Shown here: one piece after another, positions 58,849 through 64,000 of the stretch
How the letters are laid out: each line of letters opens with the position of its first letter
How positions within the stretch are numbered: position 1 is the stretch's first letter
Assembly: GCF_020564935.1 (NCBI RefSeq)
Contig: NZ_JAJCXB010000026.1
Coordinates: 1-64,000 of the forward strand
Direction of reading: 5' to 3'
From: Streptomyces pinistramenti
Lineage (GTDB): Bacteria > Actinomycetota > Actinomycetes > Streptomycetales > Streptomycetaceae
DNA: 64,000 bases
The notes under the pieces: model-generated
Databases searched by the model: none
What the model was told of the DNA's origin: nothing
The model's input: the letters and a program-made list of their open reading frames with translations, nothing else
Translations under genes and position numbers: made by a program

Positions 58849-60255
58849 ATGGTCCCCACCTGGCGGCTGCGCGCCGCGTTCGCCCGCCGGCTGTCCGAGA
58901 TGTACGGCACCGAAGTGCCCGCCTACACCACGCTGCTGACCGTGACAGGGCAGGTCAACGACGAGGTCGCCCGCCGTGACGAGGACGCCGGCCGACTCGG
59001 CGGCATCGACCGGGTCACCGCCGAGCGGCACGGCGCCATCCGCGTCGGCACCCCGTACGAACTGCGCCAAGTGGCCCAGATCTTCGCCGCGTTCGGGATG
59101 CACCCGGTCGGCTTCTACGACCTGCGGGACGGCGGCGCCGGCGCGGTGCCCGTCGTCTCCACCGCCTTCCGGCCGACCGACCCCAAGGAACTGGACCGCA
59201 CCCCCTTCCGGGTCTTCACCTCCCTGCTGACCCCCGCCGACCGCCGGTTCTTCGACCCGGAACTGTCCGCCAGGCTCCACACGTTCCTCGCCCGCCGCAC
59301 GCTCTTCCCGCCGGAACTCCTGGCCCTCGCCGCACGCGCCGAGACCGGCCGCGGCCTGCCGGCGGAGTCCGCCGCACGCTTCGTGCAGCTCGCCGTCGCG
59401 GCCTTCGCGCTGTCGCCCGAGCCGGTCGACCGCGGCTGGTACACGGAGCTGGAGCGGATCTCCGCGGTGGCCGCCGACATCGGCGGGGTGGCCGCCACCC
59501 ACATCAACCACCTGACCCCGCGCGTCCTGGACATCGACGCCCTGTACCAGCGGATGGGGGAGCACGGCATCACCATGATCGACCGGATCCAGGGCCCGCC
59601 GCGCTGGGACGGCCCCGATGTCCTGCTGCGGCAGACCTCGTTCCGCGCCCTCGCCGAGCCGCGCGCCTTCCGCGAGCCCGACGGCCGCATCACCGAGGGC
59701 ACGCTACGGGTGCGGTTCGGTGAGGTCGAGGCCCGCGGCATCGCCCTCACCAGGGCGGGCCGGGCCCGCTACGACGCGCTGACGGCCGAAGCCGACCAGC
59801 GGCCGGGCGACGGCGACGGGGCGTCCCGGCAGCGCACGGCCCGCGCACTGTGGGAAGCCGGCTTCCCGCGCACCGAACGCCAACTGGCCGCCGAACAGCT
59901 GGCGTTCTTCACCTACCGGCCCGCACCGGAACCCCCGCGCGACGGACGGCGCCCGCCCGCCGGGCTCCCGGAACTCCTGGACCAGGGATGGCTCACCGCC
60001 GACCCCATCGTCTACGAGGACTTCCTGCCCCGCTCCGCCGCCGGCATCTTCCGCTCCAACCTCACCGGCGACGGAGTCCACGACACCGACCGCACCGGCA
60101 CCCCCTTCGACGCACAGCGCCTCTCCGAGGCCATCGGACGCCCCGTACTCGACCCGTTCGTCCTCTACGCCGCACAGCAGGACAGCTCCCTGCGCCGGGC
60201 ACTGCACACCCTCGGAGCCGACGAAGCCCTCGCATCCCTGGACAGCGGGGGCTGA
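58849..60255 (+). CDS. hglS: 2-oxoadipate dioxygenase/decarboxylase (HglS-like, DUF1338)
   Basis: A 468-residue non-haem iron enzyme that turns 2-oxoadipate into 2-hydroxyglutarate with loss of CO2, an unusual step of lysine catabolism first shown in Pseudomonas putida. Candidate metal ligands are H61 (AERHGAIR), H218 or H221 (ATHINHLTPRVLD) and E292 (RFGEVEARGIALT); DUF1338 members share PYELRQVAQIFAAFGMHPVG. Length is normal. ATG 58849 follows GGAGG at five bases. Neighbours make the same pathway likely. Confidence 0.88.
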   Translation: MVPTWRLRAAFARRLSEMYGTEVPAYTTLLTVTGQVNDEVARRDEDAGRLGGIDRVTAERHGAIRVGTPYELRQVAQIFAAFGMHPVGFYDLRDGGAGAVPVVSTAFRPTDPKELDRTPFRVFTSLLTPADRRFFDPELSARLHTFLARRTLFPPELLALAARAETGRGLPAESAARFVQLAVAAFALSPEPVDRGWYTELERISAVAADIGGVAATHINHLTPRVLDIDALYQRMGEHGITMIDRIQGPPRWDGPDVLLRQTSFRALAEPRAFREPDGRITEGTLRVRFGEVEARGIALTRAGRARYDALTAEADQRPGDGDGASRQRTARALWEAGFPRTERQLAAEQLAFFTYRPAPEPPRDGRRPPAGLPELLDQGWLTADPIVYEDFLPRSAAGIFRSNLTGDGVHDTDRTGTPFDAQRLSEAIGRPVLDPFVLYAAQQDSSLRRALHTLGADEALASLDSGG

Positions 60256-60331
60256 CACCGGACAGCCGCCGCGGACCCCCGCCCCGTCCGGCACCGCCCC
60301 CACCGACCGCGCCCACTCCCAGGAGTCAGCC

Positions 60332-61936
60332 ATGAGCCGCCCCACCCCGCCCGCAGCCGCCGCCACCGCACCGCGGCTCCCCACCACCGAGGCGTTGCGC
60401 GCCCGCGCCGCGGCAGCCCTGCGCCGCTGCAGCGCCGACCCTGCGGCCCTCGCGGCCCTCTCCGGAGACGGCAGCCCGTCCCCGCTCCCGGCGGCCGCCA
60501 CCCTCACCTCCCGTACGCCGCTCACCGGCGGCACGCTCGGTCTGCTGCCCGCGACCGGTCCGGCAGAGGCCGACGCGGCGGTCGCCGAAGCGCACCGCGC
60601 GTTCCAGGACTGGCGCACCGTGCCCGCGCCGCGGCGGGGCGCCCTGGTCAAGCGGCTCGGCGAACTGCTCACCGAGCACCAGGAGGACCTGGCCGACCTG
60701 GTCACCGTGGAGGCGGGAAAGATCCGGTCCGAGGCGCTCGGCGAAGTGCAGGAGATGATCGACATCTGCGATTTCGCGGTCGGCCTCTCCCGGCAGCTCT
60801 ACGGCCGCACCCTCGCCAGCGAACGCCCCGGCCACCGGCTCGCCGAGACCTGGCATCCGCTCGGCGTGGCCGGTGTCGTGACCGCCTTCAACTTCCCCGT
60901 GGCCGTCTGGTCCTGGAACACCGCCATCGCCCTCGTCTGCGGCGACACCGTCGTCTGGAAGCCGTCGGAGCTCACCCCGCTCACCGCCCTGGCCTGCGCC
61001 GGGCTTCTCGGTCGCGCGGCGGTGGACACCGGCGCGCCGCCCGGGGTGCACCGGCTGCTGCTCGGCGGCCGTGACTGCGGCGAGCGGCTGGCCGACGACG
61101 CGCGGGTCGCGCTGGTCAGTGCGACCGGCTCGGTACGGATGGGCCGGGCCCTCGCGCCGCGGGTGGCCGCCAGGTTCGGCCGGGTCCTGCTGGAACTCGG
61201 CGGCAACAACGCCGCCGTCGTCGCCCCGTCGGCCGACCTCGACCTCGCCGTACGCGGCACCGTCTTCTCCGCGGCCGGCACCGCGGGACAGCGCTGCACC
61301 ACCCTGCGCCGGCTGATCGTCCACGAGGACATCGCGGACGACCTGCTGCCGCGGCTCGTCCGCGCCTACGGCCACCTGCCCGTAGGCGACCCCTTCGACG
61401 CCGCCACCCTGGTCGGCCCGCTGATCAGCCCCACCGCCCGGGAGGCCATGGACGCGGCCCTGGCCGCCGCGCAGAAGGACGGCGGCACCCTGCTGGCCGG
61501 CGGCGAACGCTGCCTCGCCGGACAGGCGCCGGACGCCGCGTACGTCCGCCCCGCGATCGTCCGCATGCCGCGGCAGACGGAGATCGTCCGCACCGAGACC
61601 TTCGCGCCGCTCCTGTACGTGCTGACCTACCGCACCCTCGACGAGGCCATCGCCCTCAACAACGGCGTCCCGCAGGGCCTTTCCTCCAGCATCTTCACGC
61701 GGGACCAGCAGGAGGCCGAGCGCTTCCTCGCGGCGGACGGCTCGGACTGCGGCATCGCCAACGTCAACATCGGCACGTCGGGCGCCGAGATCGGCGGCGC
61801 GTTCGGCGGCGAGAAGGAGACCGGCGGCGGCCGCGAATCGGGGTCCGACGCCTGGCGCGCCTACATGCGCCGGGCCACCAACACCGTCAACCACTCCGCC
61901 GCCCTGCCGCTCGCCCAGGGCGTCAACTTCCTCTGA
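60332..61936 (+). CDS. amaB: ALDH7-type aldehyde dehydrogenase, candidate aminoadipate-semialdehyde dehydrogenase
   Basis: A 534-residue aldehyde dehydrogenase. Catalytic C322 (AGQRCTT) and general-base E288 (LLELGGNN) are present, as is the ALDH7 tail GGAFGGEKETGGGRESGSDA. ALDH7 enzymes oxidise the semialdehyde in equilibrium with piperideine-6-carboxylate to 2-aminoadipate. N-terminal 50 residues are longer than usual, Ala-rich. AGGAG precedes ATG 60332. The gene symbol assumes the lysine/pipecolate role inferred from the operon. Confidence 0.88.
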   Translation: MSRPTPPAAAATAPRLPTTEALRARAAAALRRCSADPAALAALSGDGSPSPLPAAATLTSRTPLTGGTLGLLPATGPAEADAAVAEAHRAFQDWRTVPAPRRGALVKRLGELLTEHQEDLADLVTVEAGKIRSEALGEVQEMIDICDFAVGLSRQLYGRTLASERPGHRLAETWHPLGVAGVVTAFNFPVAVWSWNTAIALVCGDTVVWKPSELTPLTALACAGLLGRAAVDTGAPPGVHRLLLGGRDCGERLADDARVALVSATGSVRMGRALAPRVAARFGRVLLELGGNNAAVVAPSADLDLAVRGTVFSAAGTAGQRCTTLRRLIVHEDIADDLLPRLVRAYGHLPVGDPFDAATLVGPLISPTAREAMDAALAAAQKDGGTLLAGGERCLAGQAPDAAYVRPAIVRMPRQTEIVRTETFAPLLYVLTYRTLDEAIALNNGVPQGLSSSIFTRDQQEAERFLAADGSDCGIANVNIGTSGAEIGGAFGGEKETGGGRESGSDAWRAYMRRATNTVNHSAALPLAQGVNFL

Positions 61937-61966
61937 ACCGGCCGCTTTCGGTGCCCGGAACGCGCC

Positions 61967-62698
61967 TCAGCGGGCCCGGCCCAGGTCCTGGACGAGCGTC
62001 GGCGAAGGCCGCGGGATCTCGCCGAAGTCCTCGTCGTCGCTGTCCACGGTCAGCCGGTTGATGACGCTCTCCAGGGCCGCGGGCAGCGTCGGCGCGAGGC
62101 CGCTGTGCCACTGGACGAGGAGGTTGTGGCGCGCGGAGTCCGGCAGCAGCTGCTGCTCGTCGAAGGCGGGCACGGTCCTGCGCTCCTCGTCGGGAGCGTG
62201 TGCCGCCTGCTCGCGCCAGTACGCGGCGTCCCGGAACTCGCCGTCGCGGCGGTGCGAGAGATAGAGGCAGTAGGCGGCGGTCCTGCTGCCCGCCCCGGAG
62301 CCGAAGTGCCACCAGAAGTGCGCGGCGTCGGTCCGTCCCGTGATGTGCAGCAGACAGGCGAAGACCAGCGCGCCCTCGGGGTCGATGCGGTGGTCGTTCA
62401 CCAGCCGCTCCAGGCTGGCCGCCGCGGCCGCCGCGTTGACCACCAGCGCACAGGCCAGGTCGAGTTCATGAGTGGCCTCGTCGCGCGCACAGGGGTACGC
62501 GGTGGGCGCGCCGGCGTCGCTGCGTGGTGGCAGGACGGCCGCCGGGCCGCCGCCGTCGAGCCGGTCGAGCCCGTCGAGCACGCCGAGGTCGTCCAGCTCC
62601 CCGAAGCCGGCCAGGCCGGTGATGTCCGGCACGTCGGCCGCGGCGTTCAACAGGGCCTCGATGGTGTTCCTGCGTCCTGCGTGATGGGTGGGTGCCAT
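61967..62698 (-). CDS. conserved hypothetical protein paired with sigma-like gene
   Basis: A 243-residue cytoplasmic protein that I do not recognise. It starts MAPTHHAGRRNTIEALLNAA, contains a negatively charged low-complexity head (ELDDLGVLDGLDRLDGGG), and then a helical core with LVFACLLHITGRTDAAHFWW and GSGAGSRTAAYCLYLSHRRD, the last resembling a segment seen in Streptomyces regulators of the DUF/AfsR-associated type. GGGGG precedes the ATG at 62698, just two bases after the end of the sigma-like gene; the two are translationally linked. Confidence 0.7.
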   Translation of the reverse strand: MAPTHHAGRRNTIEALLNAAADVPDITGLAGFGELDDLGVLDGLDRLDGGGPAAVLPPRSDAGAPTAYPCARDEATHELDLACALVVNAAAAAASLERLVNDHRIDPEGALVFACLLHITGRTDAAHFWWHFGSGAGSRTAAYCLYLSHRRDGEFRDAAYWREQAAHAPDEERRTVPAFDEQQLLPDSARHNLLVQWHSGLAPTLPAALESVINRLTVDSDDEDFGEIPRPSPTLVQDLGRAR

Positions 62699-62700
62699 GT

Positions 62701-63288
62701 TCAGTTCCCCCTCGGGCTTCCTTGGTCCATGCCGAGTGCGGCGGCGAGCTTGCGCTTGCCGCGGCTGGCGTGCGAGCGGACGGTGACCTCGTCGACGCCC
62801 AGCAGCGCGCCGATCTGCGCGTCGCTGTAGCCGATCACATGCCGCAGCACGATCACGTCGCACTGCCGCTCGGGCAGCCGGGCGATTGCCGCGTACAGTC
62901 CCAACTGGCTCTCCAGCAGGGCGAACTGCTGCTGGCATTCACGCAGCAGGGCCTGGGTGACCACGGCGAAGGCGGCGGTCTCGGTGAGCGCCGTGGGCTG
63001 CTGGTGGTCGTAGAGCCATTCCACGACGCGTTCCTTGAGCACCGACCAGGCGAACGCCTCCACCGACGCCTGCCGCAGGGCGTGCGGCCACAGCGCGGCG
63101 AGCTGCCGGTAGGCGGCCCGGGTGACCTCGGCGGCCGCCGCCTGGTTCCCGGTGTGCAGGTAGGCGTAGGTCAGCCACTTGCGGGCGTGCGTGGAGTGGA
63201 ACGCCTCGAAGGTGAGGGCCAGATGACGGCTGCTGCCCTCCCGTGCCCGTTCCGCGCCGGTCGTGCGCGGGGCGCTGTATCTGCTCAT
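62701..63288 (-). CDS. ECF sigma factor-like HTH protein
   Basis: A 195-residue protein with an N-terminal helical region (FEAFHSTHARKWLTYAYLHT, region 2-like) and a C-terminal sigma-70 region 4 HTH (RLPERQCDVIVLRHVIGYSD, then ALLGVDEVTVRSHASRGKRK). Conserved aromatic residues of region 2.3 are sparse, so it may be a sigma-like regulator rather than an active sigma factor. GAGG precedes ATG 63288. No anti-sigma gene is adjacent unless the following gene plays that part. Confidence 0.8.
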   Translation of the reverse strand: MSRYSAPRTTGAERAREGSSRHLALTFEAFHSTHARKWLTYAYLHTGNQAAAAEVTRAAYRQLAALWPHALRQASVEAFAWSVLKERVVEWLYDHQQPTALTETAAFAVVTQALLRECQQQFALLESQLGLYAAIARLPERQCDVIVLRHVIGYSDAQIGALLGVDEVTVRSHASRGKRKLAAALGMDQGSPRGN

Positions 63289-63830
63289 GCGCGCCTCTTC
63301 TGCGTCGGCCGCCGTGGTCGCCACCGCGCGCGGTCGCAGGCCAGGCGCGCGTCGGCGGCCGTGCGCGGGCGCCAGGGGAGTGCGGCCGATGCCGCTGGGC
63401 GGGCGTGCGCCTCCACACACGCCGGCAGGAGTCGGTCCCGGTCTGCGCTCACGAGCCGTCCTCGTTCCGTTCGCCGTGCGCCGTCGCACGGGGCACCGGA
63501 GGTGCCTGAGGCGACGGGAGGACGGTTGTCCTCTCTTCCAATGAACAGGAAAGGAGGCCCATTTGTGGCACTCGGAGCCAAGAAATCTTCCGCTGGGTAT
63601 TCATATGACTACGCATGGCCCCGTCATCTCCGCCAGACATACCCGTGCGCCCGGCGTACGCCGCCCCACCACGCACTGCTCCGGCCGCCCGTGCGCCCCG
63701 GGCATGATCCGGCGCCCGCGGGGGCAGAGCTCCACCGTCCGCCGAGGGTGATGTCACCGGGGCGGCGGTGCCACAATCGATCATGGCCGCCGGTCCGTGC
63801 GGCCCGCCGTACCTGGGGAGGCAGCGCGCG
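63289..63830. other. intergenic region with a possible small open frame
   Basis: About 540 bases. The section 63520-63620 is AT-richer, and contains AGGAGG (63554-63559) seven bases before GTG 63564. No dyads stand out elsewhere. Confidence 0.45.
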
Positions 63831-63834
63831 ATGA
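63564..63834 (+). CDS. possible small protein, low confidence
   Basis: A 90-codon frame from GTG 63564 with a very good ribosome site; it begins VALGAKKSSAGYSYDYAWPR and ends overlapping the methyltransferase start as ATGA. After about residue 25 the codon use is not that of a real gene (Arg/Pro-rich), so it may be only a leader peptide or chance. Another frame from TTG 63563 is also open. Treat as a hypothesis. Confidence 0.25.
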
Positions 63835-64000
63835 GCGACCACGAAAGGCCCGCGGTGGACCTGCAGTTGGACCGGGCCCACTCGTCCCGCATCTACGACT
63901 ACTTCCTCGGCGGCAAGACCAACTTCCTCGCCGACCGGATGGCCGCGGGCAGCGTCCTCGGGGTCTTCCCCGCCGCGCTGGTCGCCGCCCGCATCAACCG
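63831..64000 (+). CDS. DUF574 SAM-dependent methyltransferase, 5' part only
   Basis: The window ends inside this gene, so only the first 56 residues are seen. They match the start of the Streptomyces DUF574 methyltransferase family: LDRAHSSRIYDYFLGGKTNF followed by LADRMAAGSVLGVFPAALVA. GGGGAGG ten bases before the ATG is a strong ribosome site. Members are often next to XRE or DUF397 regulators; none is visible here. Confidence 0.88.
   Translation, partial: MSDHERPAVDLQLDRAHSSRIYDYFLGGKTNFLADRMAAGSVLGVFPAALVAARIN

Noticed and set aside
56279..58939. 886-codon plus-strand frame across LysR and the FAD oxidase
   Set aside because: No domain; overlaps two clear genes in other frames.
1..64000. 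CRISPR arrays, tRNA or rRNA genes, insertion sequences, attachment sites, prophage
   Set aside because: No repeat-spacer pattern, no cloverleaf-like segments recognised, and no transposase, integrase or phage-structural motif in any plausible coding frame.

Overview
The window reads as a Streptomyces (or very close actinomycete) chromosome segment. GC is very high, GTG starts are common, many genes appear leaderless, and families typical of the genus recur: DUF6643, DUF4865, SHOCT, TerD, SpoIIE/STAS/anti-sigma-like ATPase, DUF574 methyltransferase and F420/deazaflavin enzymes. I see no rRNA, tRNA, CRISPR array, insertion sequence or phage block. About 61 protein genes or gene remnants are supported.

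Layout. 0-6 kb: LacI regulator divergent from a ROK sugar kinase with a perfect operator between, a transmembrane Ser/Thr kinase and a secreted GH27 alpha-galactosidase, then 0.8 kb of noncoding DNA. 6-11.7 kb: kinase-NUDIX fusion, M20 peptidase, geranylgeranyl-reductase-type flavoprotein, and a deazaflavin reductase divergent from a TetR gene with two copies of a palindromic operator. 11.7-19.3 kb: a region with damaged genes (two-component remnant, frameshifted phosphotriesterase-like gene, frameshifted SHOCT gene) mixed with intact regulators and an MFS/ROK divergent pair. 19.3-30.7 kb: anti-sigma-type ATPase, cysteine synthase/desulfhydrase homologue, DeoR regulator, a large membrane alpha/beta hydrolase overlapping tail-to-tail with a beta-helix/AAA+ fusion, an Rv1733c-type membrane protein and MOSC. 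31-40.5 kb: TerD/TerA-like protein, HpnB-type glycosyltransferase, MurI-like racemase, NUDIX, SDR, CsbD, two transporters and a methyltransferase.

40.5-50.5 kb: a nucleoside hydrolase-MFS operon divergent from its probable LacI repressor, an acyl-CoA ligase behind a MarR-type palindrome, a PAS/GAF/SpoIIE phosphatase, a lipoprotein and a MarR gene. 50.5-54.7 kb: a polyol-type ABC importer (binding protein and two permeases, no ATPase) next to a DeoR regulator. 55-57.3 kb: STAS, FadR-type GntR and LysR. 57.6-62 kb: FAD amine/imino-acid oxidase, HglS-type 2-oxoadipate decarboxylase and ALDH7-type dehydrogenase, which together suggest lysine/pipecolate breakdown. 62-64 kb: a sigma-like HTH gene pair and the start of a DUF574 methyltransferase.

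Most of the window is ordinary primary and regulatory metabolism. Items most worth a second look are the membrane hydrolase / beta-helix-AAA+ pair, the lysine catabolic cluster, the cluster of three frameshifted loci, the nested 40-bp dyad at 39573-39612, and several well-formed operators. Functions are assigned by reading motifs; no database search was run.
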